Assembly (NCBI RefSeq): GCF_003369915.1
Contig: NC_046675.1
Location: forward strand, 14,570,001-14,634,000
Source: Drosophila miranda
Lineage: Eukaryota; Arthropoda; Insecta; Diptera; Drosophilidae
Reading direction: 5' to 3'
DNA length: 64,000 nucleotides
The number at the start of each line of letters is the position of its first letter. The stretch's first letter is position 1. Below the pieces are notes generated by a model. That model was not told the DNA's origin and searched no databases. It saw only the letters and a program-made list of their open reading frames with translations. This document shows, piece by piece, positions 38,318 to 51,300 of this stretch. Both the position numbers and the translations under genes were made by a program.

Positions 38318-38611
38318 ATGTCGAACATGAAACTGCTGGCGATCTTCCTAGCGATTTCCTTTACCCTGTTGGAGGCAATAAGTCCCGATTGCGTTGGCAA
38401 GCCCATTGGCACGGGGGATTGTGACAGGAGGCACGCCGTCTTCTACTACAGCGAATCGACGGAACGATGTGAAAGGACCGTATTAAATTGCATCGTATTT
38501 GGTTCAAATAGATATAAGACTCAGGAGGCATGTGAGGCACTCTGCAAAACACCGCGTTCTCTTCATGTATTTGACGTAGGCTTAGATTTAAATGTTGGAA
38601 CGATTCTATAA
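38318..38611 (+). CDS. Small secreted Kunitz-type protease inhibitor
   Basis: Single-exon 97-codon protein. The ATG at 38318 gives MSNMKLLAIFLAISFTLLEA, a good signal peptide; the second ATG at 38327 is an equally possible start, and the upstream in-frame TTG is not credible. One Kunitz/BPTI domain follows with all six cysteines in normal spacing (C..GDC..ERC..LNC..EAC..LC). The residue after the second cysteine, which sets protease specificity (P1), is Asp rather than the usual Arg/Lys, so trypsin inhibition is doubtful. After the domain there is a 22-residue tail without known motif. Such small Kunitz proteins are often accessory-gland or haemolymph products in flies, but nothing here proves tissue. 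A truncated duplicate of its 5' end lies at 32690. Confidence 0.82.
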   Translation: MSNMKLLAIFLAISFTLLEAISPDCVGKPIGTGDCDRRHAVFYYSESTERCERTVLNCIVFGSNRYKTQEACEALCKTPRSLHVFDVGLDLNVGTIL

Positions 38612-41600
38612 TTCCATTTGTATAAACCATTAGTCGCTGATGAAAATGTATCCATTAAAATTGGTCTCTGAAATTGTCTAAGTACATATTTAATGACTAT
38701 CTGTAGTTTAGAAATTAAAAACGTATGTAGGTACGTTTATATGCATATGTGTAGGTAGTATTTTTAGTATTCTTTTCATTATTATTTTCTTTTTTTGTGT
38801 ACTCGTTTTTGTTTCAGGCTCTTCTTGGCTTGTCACCAGCGTCTTTAGGTCGAGTCGACGGGCACTCATAAATATTTCAACTTGTCAAAGCGCATATGTA
38901 TGAGTATTTTTATCCACCGTTCTCGTGGCGTACAAGTACAAGGGGTATAATGTGTTCAAAGAGATCTATGTAACATACAGAAGAAAGCAATCGATATTGT
39001 TTCCCAGAACTCTCAAACTCCCCGATCTGTGAATAATTTTTCATATCATAAGACATATCATAAACTAAAACCTGCCTAATGCTTAAAGGGTATCTCATTG
39101 TCGAATCCCTCGACTTAGTCGACTCACTTGCTTTTAGTGTATGCATGGCTATGTGGGCTTTTGAATGTGTGTGAACAGCCGCAACTTGTTAGCGTGTATG
39201 CCACGGCAATACAGCAATTAGAACCCAAGCTCGAAGACGCGCAGCCATCAGCAGGGAGACTCTCTTGGTCACAACGTTTCCGCTTTGCTTTCTGTGACAC
39301 CCAGGGGCTCCATCAGGCTTTCGTCCTTACGTCCCCTGGACGTCTCTCTTTCTTGGCCCTAGAGCTGTCGCTTTGTTGGTATAATTTTAATTACCACTTG
39401 AGCGACTTATGCGGCGTGGGTCGGTGAATGAATGCGAGTATGAGTGGCTCATGGTATAGTGGATGTGGCCCAGCTGAGGTGCCTACTGGGTGAGTGCATC
39501 AAGTCGGCACAAATACCTACGATGTGCACCATATACTAGGCCCTCACACATTTATATACTATATACATTGCACGCTCATAAGGACGAATAACAAAACCAC
39601 GCACTGACAATGCGCAATATTCTCCTGAAAACCCGCATTGTTTGGTTCTATTGTATGGGACTTTTGCATTGGGATTTTGTTGGATTCAGGAAACCACAAA
39701 GCAAAGTCCCAGCCAAGGAAATATTGCGTATGCGCCACATAAGCCGGCCTGTCAGAGGTGTTCCACATTCATGTGTGTATGTGTGTATGTATGTGGTAGC
39801 TGTAAAGTATCATAATTGCTTATTTGCCGCTTCATTGGCCATCTAAGCCGCATTCAGTTTGGCGATAGTCGAATAGATACCATCCAATCAGCCGCCTCTG
39901 AATATCGATTGCAATTCATATAAAGGCAATGACCACAACAAACCGCTTATTGCCCCCGTCCTTGGCCGGTGTGCGGTGGTGGCAAATCCAACTTTTCATA
40001 GACAACTTTTTGGTCCGCTAGAGAGTATTGTGTGGGAAAGTTTTTCCCTTTTTTGTAAATTTTCTTTGCCTGGGAACGATGAAATATGATAGTGGGAGAA
40101 CCGCAAAAAGTGCAGCTTTAAATTGCTCTCCTTTTTGACAGAATACGCTTTTCGTTTCAGCGTATCTTAAAGTTTCTTTAACCCGGCAGAACCTTATACA
40201 TACAGTTAGTAGTTAAAGAAGTTTGGTATTTCCATAAACGGTCGTTAAAGTTTTCATTTCATTTCAGTTTGGTAGAATTTCACGAGATTTTCCAGCAAAA
40301 GAAAATGAAAGTACTATTGCGGGAAAAGTTTTACAAAAACTGAACCTTTTTGGTTCGCTTACATCATTTCCATTTCATTTCGATGATGTACGGAAATTTC
40401 AGGAACTTTTTTACAACTACACATCTTAAATGGTAAAACTTTCAATGAAAATCATAATAGTTATAGCTTGACGACAGCTTTCGAGGTACTTTTTAAAGAG
40501 CTTCAATTCTACTATAGGACCCCTTTTGGGAGGGAAAAGACGTTCTATGGCCAACGCTTGGCAGCCACTCAAAGTGCCGAAAACGTAATTTCGGCAGCAG
40601 CTAACGATAACAACCGTTTGGGCGATCATTGTAATTCGGCAATTTGGCCGCAGTTCCATCTCTCGTCTCTGTTCCAAGTCTAAGGAAGGGGCCGAAACGT
40701 ACACTAGGGATATCTGTACAGTGTATAAATAAAAACGAAATGTTATTACAGTTTGAAAAGTCGTTTCGTTGCACCTCATCATAAATTCTCGTTTTATTGA
40801 CAAATTTCAGCATTGGACACCGGCAATGATGGATCATTCTTTGTAGTATTTTCTGGTAAAACATTGATTCAATTGGAAAACTCATTAACGGCTCGTGTCG
40901 TGGCTAACTTTGGCTGAATAGCCAATGGCAAGGACCTTCGGCTTAGACGGCTTCCCCTGTTCCTTGGGTTGGTTGTTGGCAGCCGGAGAGTGCCAGGACT
41001 GCCATCGGCCGAACAGTTACATATTGCATGTTGTTTGGGCCTAAATAAGCCCCAACCGGGCGGCAATTTGGCAAACGTTCGAGCCTCGGATTCGTATCGC
41101 AGCGCCGTCGCTTTTAAGTGTTTGTTATAAATTATTTGCTACATTTTCAAACTGGACAACCGAAATGCAGTAACTGTAATGACTTTTTATGCAATTTTAC
41201 TGCACTGTGGACGCCATCTGACCCCATCACATACCACCACATACAAGTACTTCCGACTACCCGTAAATACACACATAGATACATCTATATACATATGTAC
41301 ATATAACTTTCCGGTTCGCTGACTTTAAATTTGGTTCGTTCTGAAAGGGTTGCTTTCGGTGTTGCCTTCTGCTTGGGGAGAGGTGAGTGGCCAGCAATGG
41401 AAATTCAATTTCCCCGCAGACATATTAATTATACAAATGAAAATGGTTTCGTTACGCTGCAAACCACTGTTCAGGATCGCCCAGATTCAATGGAACACCT
41501 CTTTTTCTCGTAAGTAAAGTTCAGCGAAAGCTTTCTTGCTGTTGAACAAAAACAATAAAATTAGTAATCTCTGGAGATAGTCCATTGGAAAAACTTTTCT

Positions 41601-42052
41601 CCTCCTCGAACTTCACGTATTAGAAGTTGTTTCGAAATTAGTTATTCCACTAGTTCTAAATGAACTAAGGAGAAGCCACCACAGAACTGAAACTGTCGTG
41701 AGAACTTTAGCACATGGTGAGAAAATCCAAAGTCTTTCTCTTTAAAAATTGTTCGCTGCAAATCATAACCAAAGAGCAACATGTTCAGGAAGTTTTAGCC
41801 AACTTGTAAATGCACCAGAGTACCAGAACTACTATATACTATGTACATATGTATATATATAGAAAGGAAACAAGTTTTGGATAGACTTTCTGTGACGGCT
41901 GGTCGCCTAGCCGGCACAGACATGTCTGACATTTAAAAAGGCCAAAAACGTGGAAGAGGATCAACCGAAAAGCAAACAAATCACAGACAATTGAGTGACT
42001 GACGTGTTGTTTATAAAGACAGGCCCTGAGAGAGACCAAAGAGACAGACAAA
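38612..42052. other. Non-coding region without recognised genes
   Basis: Open frames here are short, lack conserved motifs and show no plausible exon structure. The composition resembles intronic or intergenic DNA with short microsatellites (TATG/CATA runs near 39774 and 41285). It may be intron of the ERICH2-like transcription unit. Confidence 0.5.
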
Positions 42053-42115
42053 ATGACATTGGAGGTAAAGAGAGCCCCAGAGCCAGAACCAGACCCAGAC
42101 ATAGACACAGACGAG
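42053..42115 (+). CDS. Candidate alternative first coding exon of the ERICH2-like gene
   Basis: ATG in good context (ACAAAATGA) opens 21 codons rich in Pro-Glu/Pro-Asp and ends exactly in phase 0 at a GAG|GTACGA donor. Spliced to the acceptor at 43160 it would read straight into LLYMDKSNG, giving a different acidic N-terminus. No homology evidence; based on frame and splice signals alone. Confidence 0.3.
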
Positions 42116-43082
42116 GTACGAAGCAATTAGGATTCAATGCATTGGGTATAAAATACAATTAAGTGCCATTTGGACCGGACAGCGTACGGAACGGAGAAAA
42201 AACAAGCAATTACAGCAACGTCAGCACGTCGACAGATATGCCATTATTGATATTGATTTTACAGTCGGATCCTGCCAGACCCAGAGCAAAGTCAGTTAAG
42301 TAAATCATCCGCTTGTCGAGCGGTAAAGCAAATTTATTGGTTTTAATGATGGGCCACGGGGCCTTGAGACTTTGCGGCAAGACCCCGGGCAAAGAGTACT
42401 CTACTCAGAGCCACACATAACTTTCAATTATTGAATGGGGCAGACAGATACGGAGACGGAGAGAGTACGAGTGTGTCTGCAGAAGCAAACATTCGTTGCA
42501 TACCTCCAGGCGTGGCGCATGTCGCGCGCCAATTAAACGGGCAGAAAACAACGCCAACAATTTTGTACATTTCCACTTCTCACACATGCCCCACAGAGCG
42601 GAGCCCACAATCATGCAAATACTCGTTTGTTCGCGTGTCGAGCAGCCTTATACCACTAGTTGAGCAAAGAAGCCCCCCAAGGGGGAATCCGGCTGCGCTG
42701 CCACCAGACCACGTCATTTGATTTCGCTTTTTGCGCCAATCTGGCTAAAATTATCTTAGCGGTTAGCTCGCCTATTACCAGGGCCAGAAAGCGAGTGTCT
42801 GCTCTGATCCGAAAGAAGTAAAATTAGCATTTGACTTTTAGCATTTAACAAAGTTCCTGTCCTGTCCTGTCCTGGAAAGGTCGAAGGTGAGGCAATCCAA
42901 TTAGGGATATGCCTCGGGACTCGAAGCGTTTGCTGCAGTCCCAAGCATTCATCAAAGACCAATCAAGATCTATTCAAACTTTAAATTTCACTCTTTTTCA
43001 ACTCTTTTTTCAGACCATCACTTGAGAATGATTCAATAAAGAAATAAGAATACTCGAAAAAATAAAATAATACCCAGCGATC

Positions 43083-45071
43083 ATGTCAAATGTAAGTAGT
43101 ACTCATTAAATAAATTACCTTTCTAAATAGGTTACATCTTTCGTAATCCCTCCTGTTTAGCTTCTCTACATGGACAAGTCGAATGGCAATGGCGTCTATG
43201 CGGTCAAGCCCAACAGCAGCCACACCGACAACGATAATGCCCTAATGGGAGCAGGTGTTGCCCCAACCACAAACTCGACAGCAGTGGCAGCAGCAGGAGC
43301 AGGAGCTGGAGGTGGAGGGGCGGCAGCCGGCTGCCCCACAACGTTGGCCACAGCAAATAACATAAACATAATGAACGGAGCCGCCGCTGCTGCAGCTGCA
43401 TCGGCGTCCACTCTGCCAACTTCCGCTTCCAGCGAGGACCTCAGCCAGAGCCTGTCCGAGTACACAGATGCTGACGAGAGTATATCCGCCCCCACTGAGT
43501 TTCTCGCTGAGGTAATGCATATACAGAACAGAATATCGATCTGTATATACCCAACAACGTTGGGGAAAATAATCGTAGCTGAGAAACCATCAGATTCAAG
43601 AATATTTTTAAAGGTAGTAACCTTTAAAGAACCCTGTACCTCTAATTACAAGTAATATATGTACGTTCATCAGAGCGGATGAGTCGTAGGTAGCACCTCT
43701 TTTTGCTATTCGTTGGAGCCTTGACTACCCCTATCTGATTACCTGAGTGGGGCACTCTTCTGGCCCTTGGCAAGGTGACTAAGACGCAACAGACCTTATG
43801 CAAATGCAAATTGCTGCACTGCCAGCAGAGATTGGGGATTTAATTTTAAGTCCTTTCAGGAGGATTACGCGACCGAGCGTTGCACCCTCTTGCTCTGCAT
43901 TCCAACGTATTGATTGCTAATAAATTGCCTTCCGAGCGCATTCAACTTTTAGAAGAGTCAACTTTTTTGTCCTCCGCTCAGCGCGATGTGGGCCAGTGGA
44001 GCAGGGCAGGCAGGATGTAGGAGCAGGAGGCAGCCATTGTTATTGAGATGTTATAAGAATTTCAAAAGGGATTTCATGGCATTCGCTATATTGTTTGATA
44101 TATAAGTATATTGTGCGTTGTTTCTCCTGCAGTTCCTGTCCGCCGTCATGCTCAAGGACTACAAAAAGGCATTGAAATATTGCAAATTGAGTGAGTACAG
44201 AAAAGGTATTTCTGGAGTGCACTTATAATATATATTTTTCTGCTGTTTAGTCCTCCAATACGAGCCGAACAACAGCACGGCAAAGGAGTTCTATCCCCTC
44301 ATCCTGGACAAGCTGCGGGGAGGTGAGTGAACTGGTAGCCAGCCGCGAGAATAGTGAACTTATCCTCTCTCCTGTGCCGCAGTAGCCGCGTCCAGCGACA
44401 GCGACGAGAACTACAATAAATCTTCATCAGCCGAACTGGCTCTGGACCTACATGAATCTGATGCTGAAGGCGACGGCGATGTCGACTGCGATGGCGATGG
44501 CGATGGCGACGGGAGTGACAGTAGCAACAACTGTTCCGAGGAGGACAACGGCTGGGGTGACGATGAAATTGACAATGTGGATGTGGAGGGCGAGGAGGAG
44601 AGCAGCAGCAGTGGCGATGACTTTGAGCTGCCGATCGATGAGCAGCAGGATCTAGCTGCTGTCGATGGCCTGGCCGTGCCGCATTCCCACTCCCACTCTC
44701 ATTCCCACAGCCACAATGACTCGGGCTCCTCGCGCAACTCGTCGAGCGGCGGAGGCGGGCGCAGCGACAACACCACCCACTCCTACTCGAGTCTGCTGCT
44801 GGAGGAGGAGGACGACATTGTTCCAATCAGCCTGAGCTTTGGCCTCAAGGACACCACGGCCACAGATCTGGATGTTAGCAATGGTGAGTGGCCCCAAATG
44901 CATCGCAGTTCGGGATTTGACGATCCGTTACTCTTTGTTGCAGGAAACAAGGTGCCTTCCGCTTCGTGCAGCGACTCGGAGTCACCCACAGAACCACTGA
45001 CGCAGCGACTGGCGGCCATACTCCGCTCCAAGTGCGGTGTCTCCTCCGGCGGCAATGAAGACCCTTACTGA
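43083..45071 (+). CDS. Acidic ERICH2-like protein with a TPR-like C-terminal helix pair
   Basis: Exons 43083-43091, 43161-43511, 44133-44190, 44251-44322, 44383-44883, 44944-45071; 372 residues, all phases consistent. The N-terminal third is low-complexity Ala/Gly/Asn. A compact conserved block follows (FLSAVMLKDYKKALKYCK..ILQYEPNNSTAKEF), matching the TPR-like signature of vertebrate glutamate-rich protein 2 as I recall it. The remainder is Asp/Glu/Ser-rich with an alternating His-Ser run (about 44689-44716) and an RLAAILRSKCG tail. The first coding exon is only three codons (MSN); the upstream acceptor at 43013 suggests a 5' UTR exon. Biochemical function is unknown to me, and the similarity may reflect only the short helical block. 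Very long A/T-rich 3' flank. Confidence 0.8.
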
Positions 45072-48000
45072 GGGAGCCCCGATCTATAGATCTGTTTATA
45101 CTACACTTACACTGAGCAACACTCGAAGGTTTTAGAAAGGAACCAAAGATTGGAGACGGGTCTGATTCTGTTGCACAGTGCTATCTATATTCTTGTATAC
45201 TCCACCCCTTTGCCCCGCTAGTCTCTCCACTAGTGCGACCGCTTTACGAACCTAGAAACCGTCCCTACATACTGCATACACTCGTATATTGTATCTTGTA
45301 TCTCCAATTGCAACGTTTTCTCTTCAAACGCGATTCTATTCTCCCTAGGACAAACATATCGTACAAACTCAAAAAGTACTTATATACATTAATACCTATA
45401 TATTAAATATACTATTATATAAACTTTATATGGTTAGCCCTAGACCTAGTTACAGCTCGACTAGCTACAGAGCCCCCAATAAAGATATACTCGATATCAT
45501 AAGAGGCATCCATATATAGGTGACTATACACACAGATACAGAATGCTAAACATACAAACAAACAAAATTAATAGATATACTGAACAGATATATACATATA
45601 ATATATTTTAGTAATACACCCATTCAGAGCGCACAGGACATGGAATGCTTTACATACAATTTGCATTTGATAGAGATCGATTTTTTTCCCCAGACATAGA
45701 GACACAGATCTCTGACGGAGGACATGCCTAGAAGCTAAGGATAAGTCTGATAAGAGAGGAAAGAACAGCGAACAGAAAACAGAACACGAACGAATGTAGC
45801 ACTAAAACTGAAATGGTCCAAAGTCAAAAAATACGTAGATGATTGTACATAAAACACACTCGAACATATATTTTCTATTTTCGGCGAATTAAGCCAGTCT
45901 ATATACTCCACAGTCTATATTCGTTCGATTCGATTCGGTTCGATAAGTTGATCCGGGATGTAACTCTAAAAACTCCCTAACCCCCCCCATTAAACCGTAC
46001 TCAAACCCTTAGATTCTTACACAATAATTGTAATTCATCCGTATATGTGGTATGTGTAGCTCAAGGCTAGATTTTTCCTAAATGTATTGTTGAATTATAT
46101 AACCCAAATGGTCTGTATTTACTACAATGTACATGTATACTCGTATTGGAAGAAATTTGTAATAAAAAAAGGAACGAAAGCTGGAAAGATTTGCCTTTTT
46201 ATTGGAGGAAAACACAGGTGGCCGGGGGTTTTTTCTTTATCAAACATTTGCTTATTTTTAACTTTATTTGAAATCCATTATTATCAAAGATCTTTTTATT
46301 ATTCATATAAATTTCTCATTAACATGACTTGCAATCCATTCGTATATAATTTTTTTTTACTAATAGGTTTTTATAAAACTTTGCTGATGATATTCGAAAA
46401 ATGGGATGTTTTAAAAACATTTTCATTATTTGACCGCTCACAAATGTTCATTTTAGTTCAGTTGTTTATTGATTTATGAAGTGCATACAAGATATAGAAA
46501 AATTTCTATTGGCGTTCTGTTTTCGCTTTTGTATAATTTTATAAAAATTTCTCTGCAACTCGATTGGAAATGGTCTGTTCTATGTATTCGTTTGGTTTAT
46601 TTCCCCCCCATGTAGCAGCATTCTGATATGTAACAAACTACTTTGATTAAATATACTAACATATTTCATGTTTTCCTCGCTCTCTGAATACTGAATACTG
46701 ATTCTTATTACATTTATTATCATGGCTTATCATGGCTAATATGTTACATGATCTTCCAGCACCAATGGAAATTATACAAACTAAATGCAGCATAACAAAA
46801 TTCGTTCTATTATTAAGATTAATCCTGTTTTTGCATAATAAACTATTTTTTTGTTGTAAGTTGCTCAAAAAAAATCAGGTAATGAAGCTTTGTTTCGATT
46901 TGTTTCGTGTTGTTTTGTTGTGTGTTGCTTTGTGTGTAGTTGATATCTTACATGAATGAAGAATGAAGAGATACTTCCGTATACGGTTAGCCATTGATAA
47001 GAACTGACGCTGAGCAAACAGAATTTCAAAGGAAATCATTCAACTCTTCCAAACAATATACAGAATATTAATAGATCTAGATGCATGTGTCGCACCTGCA
47101 TCCCTCCTATGATAACATGGTAAGACTTATGTACTTTCGTTTTAATAATATTTAACATACTTACTCATCGCCCGACGACTTTTTCTTTTACTTATTTTAC
47201 ATGTTTTGCGTTGTAAGTTCGCTCACCTACCGATGTTCGATCTGGATAGGTTTATGGATTATAATGCTGACAATGGATGCAGCGTGTGCTTCATATTATT
47301 CACAAACCTCCTAAGTCTGCGTGTGTTTCCATGTGCCTACGCTTTTGTGTGTAACTGTTTGTGTGTGTGTGTATATATAGTATAGGTGTAGATATATATA
47401 ATATATAATGTATATGCGCTTATGTTAGGTTCTCGTTAAAAAGAAACTTTCATTTGAAAACTTCAGGTGATGCTTGTACTGTCCAGTAGAATTAGAATAC
47501 AATTACATATATAATTACACATTTGCATGCATAAGTGAGCTCTGAGGGTTGTTGGCACTACGATTCAAATTATACAACAACTATAAAACTGAAGCAAATC
47601 AAATAATAAGTCGATCAAATCAAATGGTAAGCGTAAGGGAGTTCAAAGTATTTTTTTTTGTTTATTCAAAATACAACATCGAAAGACACACGCACATTAA
47701 AGTCAAACGAGAGTGTGCGGGAAATAAAAACACTATGACTACAGGGTAAAATGTAAACTTAAAAGGTAAGGTAATAGTTGTAGAAATTAACAATTAGCCT
47801 ACCGGATAGCTAACAATATAAAAGAGACGTTCGTTGACGAACCAATGAAAGAATCAAAAGGCTTGGCGTGACAATAATTTCAACAGTTTGCGGTTGCGCA
47901 CAAATATTACTTTTAAATGATAAACAAAAGCTACGTTACGTGTATGTATGCATATATATATATATATGTATCAGTATATATGTACGGTTATCAGTCAATG

Positions 48001-48339
48001 AAGTCAATGTGGGATGAGTTACTAACACATCTATTACTGCAAGTAGCAACGTCTAACGTCTAACGCTCCGCTTTGTTCTGTTTAGCTTAGTTTACTCGTA
48101 TGTCTTAGCTCACTTCTAACGGATGCAAGATCATGGCTGTATGTGGGTGCGAGTGAGTGTGATATCTGCTGATGACGATGTTACAAAACTATAAATCTAT
48201 AAACGAAACATGCTGCCAATTTGCCAGCGATCGCACTTATTTATCCAACTATCAACTAACGACTGCTGAGCGAAAGGCTTTCGATTGATTGGTTGGCAAG
48301 TCACAGCCCTGCCCTTGGGGCTGTGACTTAGTACCGCTT
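45072..48339. other. Convergent 3' flanks of the ERICH2-like gene and punt
   Basis: No coding exon recognised. A/T-rich with TA and TG microsatellites (for example near 47386-47410 and 47953-47968) and polyadenylation-type signals on both strands. Probably holds long 3' UTRs; a 130-codon open frame at 46087 is A/T-driven and looks random. Confidence 0.6.
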
Positions 48340-51300
48340 CTATAAGCAGTTCGTCGACTCCTTGGCGTCATCAATGTTGACGTGATTCTTGATGAGCAGC
48401 TGTGTCGACGGGTACTTGGTAATTTGGGAGAAGCGCTCCATCACGCATGACGAGCTGAGACGGGCCTCAGCATCGTGATCCCAGCACTCCTCCATGGTGT
48501 CGCAGAACACACTCAGACCCTAAGGAAAGATCACAGAGTATTATGAATATATTACAGGACAAAAGCCAAGTCTCGAGCACTCACCGGATGAGCGCGCCAT
48601 GAGTTGAGCAAACGTGGACGCAGCTTCTTCATCACCACGCTCTCCTGCACCTCGTCCAGGGTGGGACGCTGACCGAGCTCGGCCTCGAACGGCAGCTGAA
48701 ACTCGCCCACTGGTCCCACAATGTCGCAACGAGATACCATCTCCCACAAGACCAGGCCACAAGCATAGACATCGATGCGCAGAAAGGCGTCTCTGTTGAA
48801 GTTTATGGCTCCCTCGAGCACCTCGGGCGCCATGTAACGGCGCGTGCCCACCTGCCCGTGAGTGTCACCGCAGGGCTTGCCGGGCTGGAAGATCATGGCC
48901 AGGCCGAAGTCTGCAATGCACGCTGTCAGATCTCCCTTGAGCAGAACGTTCTTGGACTTGAAGTCTCGATGCGCTATGGAGGGCTTCAGGCCATCTGCCT
49001 TCGAGGCTGGAATTTCCTCGTGTAAATGGGCCAATCCATTAGCCATGGACTCGGCAATGCGGACCAACTCCAGCCAGGTAATGGTGTGCGACTTAAGGTA
49101 GTCGCAGAGCGATCCGTTGTGCTGATAGGTGGAGATCAGCCAATACTCCGGCTTGTCCATGTGCTTCTCCACGCCCAGGAACTCCAGAATGTTGGGATGA
49201 CTCATGCGGGGCAGCTTGTAGATCTCGTTCTCCGTGGTCCACGACTCTTTCTCCTGCATGCGAAAGATTTTCACGGCCACATCCTGGGAAAGCAGTTTTC
49301 CTTGCCACACATCGCCAAATCGACCGCTGGCCTTCTGCTCTAGCAGCTGTATTGGACGATTGCTGAGCAGCGGTGAGGAGTTGGTGATTTCCGCCTCATG
49401 CTGGATAAAATGGAATTTGTTAACGAATTTGTTACAGCTGAGAGGCAATACGGTGGGCGTGGAATGGTTTGAAAACTTACCGTGGGTATCTCATTGAAGT
49501 GGGCCTGCTTGCGACGCCGATAGAGGAGCAGGCCCATGCCCAGTATGACCATGAGGACGGTAAACACCGAAGTGCCAACGTATATGTATATTAAATCGCT
49601 TCCGTCCTGCGTCTTCTCCTTGGGCACTGCAATGGCGAACGAGCATAGCACGTACATTAAAGAGGGCTTTAAGCGCTTGCCACAGGTGAACAACATCTCA
49701 AGTGGCACCCGTGGTTGGGGCAGGGTGCATGTGCCTGCCCCCGTTGGGTGTTGCTCAAAGGCAAAACGAGAACCAAAAAACGAAAGTTCGCCCCCAATTT
49801 TGCATCTCTTTTTCCCTCATTTCGTTTGAGATAAAAGAGGGCTAAGCCCAAGAACAAAACAACAAAGAGCAGGGCACAAAAGACGCTCGAACCGAGGCAA
49901 AGGCCTGGCCCGCCTTTGCAGCAGCGGCAGCAACACCCCAAAATGAAATGAAAAATAAAAAAAAATGAAAAGAGCGCACGAACGTGCACGGGAGGGCAGA
50001 AATTGCAACACATGCTGCTCCTGGGGTTGCTGGGGCTGCGGCGCCACTTCGCGTCGAGAGTTCGTTAGCACGAAAAACGCTGCTGCCTCGGATGGCAGAT
50101 GGTTGGGTGGCTAGGGCAAGGGAGCCAAACGCCCCTCGCAAGTTGAAGATGCAATAAAAAACAAGTTGCGGAAAATACGAAAATAAAATATACAAAAAAT
50201 TGGGGTAAACAGAGCAATGACAAAACTCCAAACAGGAACACCGTGTGGGCCCAAAACTCACCTTGCGTCGTTGCCTCTGTCGTTGTGGGTATCCACTTCT
50301 GGTCCGAGTTGCACAGCGATCCCTTGCAGCAGCAAAAGTGCATGTTGCCCTGCCGGGGCTCCGCGCTGGTCACGCACTCCGTCTGATTGCATTCGTGCAT
50401 GTCGGTGAAGCAGCCCTTCATTTTGATTTTTATGGCGCCTGCAGGAATGGTGCGAGAAACAGCCACAATCAGAATGCCTGTATGTTGTCATCCAATCCTC
50501 ATTTAATGCTCACCCGTTTCCTCGTTGGCGGACCACAGCACATAGCAGCTGGGGAACTTGTCCGTCTCCACCTGACACCGCTCGTTCCGGACGGTGCAAT
50601 CCTGCTCCTTATTGCACATCTTCTCGTCATAATGCTCGCAGTTGATGTTGTGGTGTCCCTCGGGCAGGATGGATCCATGGATGCCATAGGGCATACAGCA
50701 GCAAGCTGTTTGGGGGAGCAGAATGAAAACAAAGATCAAAGTTAATGGAATTATCGGCTAAAATAACTTGAAAGGCGGATAAATAATGTTTAGCTGTACA
50801 GTGGACCTCCAGCCCCAGCCCCAGCCCCAGCCCCAGAGCTCTTTGTAGGCGCCCTCCTATCCTTTGTACACATATCACATTCGCACATCGTGGACCGTAG
50901 ACCGTGGACCTACGACCCCATTGAGAGCAACCCCATTTTGGTACGAAATTAGCTCCACTGGCCACACACCAACAGCCCAGAGCCTTTGAGTGGGCATAAC
51001 CCCAATGCAGCTACCGTGCCACAAGCTGTATCCGCACGGATATACGCGTGCACAGTGGGACCACACTCTCTATTTTATACAAATTTGCCATATATTTTGT
51101 GGGTATAAATTTATATGAAAAATCGAACGCTCAATCACAAATATTACACATTTAATCGTTCGCAGTATAAATTAGCACCGGCCAAAACCAATCTATGCCC
51201 CACTGTCCTTTGGGGTAATCGGATCGCTGCCTGCTCCCATGCACATATGTATGTATGTATCCCCATGCGTTTCTGTGTGTGTGTGTGTGTAAGTATGCAT

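Larger units (their letters stand above)
32728..38353 (+). repeat. Tandem duplication, copy 2 (with retroelement inside)
   Basis: Second copy of 29227-32725, longer because of a 2.1-kb insertion plus target duplication. Offsets to copy 1: 3501 bases up to exon 4, 3463 after a net 38-base deletion, 5610 after the insertion, 5628 after an 18-base indel near 38128. Point differences seen: one in exon 3 (gcc-ttg against gcc-gtg), one silent in exon 4, two in the intron before exon 5, and a cluster of five between about 37932 and 38000. Confidence 0.95.

Noticed and set aside
39128..39427. 99-codon open frame right of the Kunitz gene
   Set aside because: No motif, poor start context and no conserved exon signals; looks like chance.
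46087..46479. 130-codon open frame with hydrophobic stretches
   Set aside because: The A/T-rich codon content of a 3' UTR region gives Phe/Ile/Tyr-rich translation; no start context, homology or exon structure.
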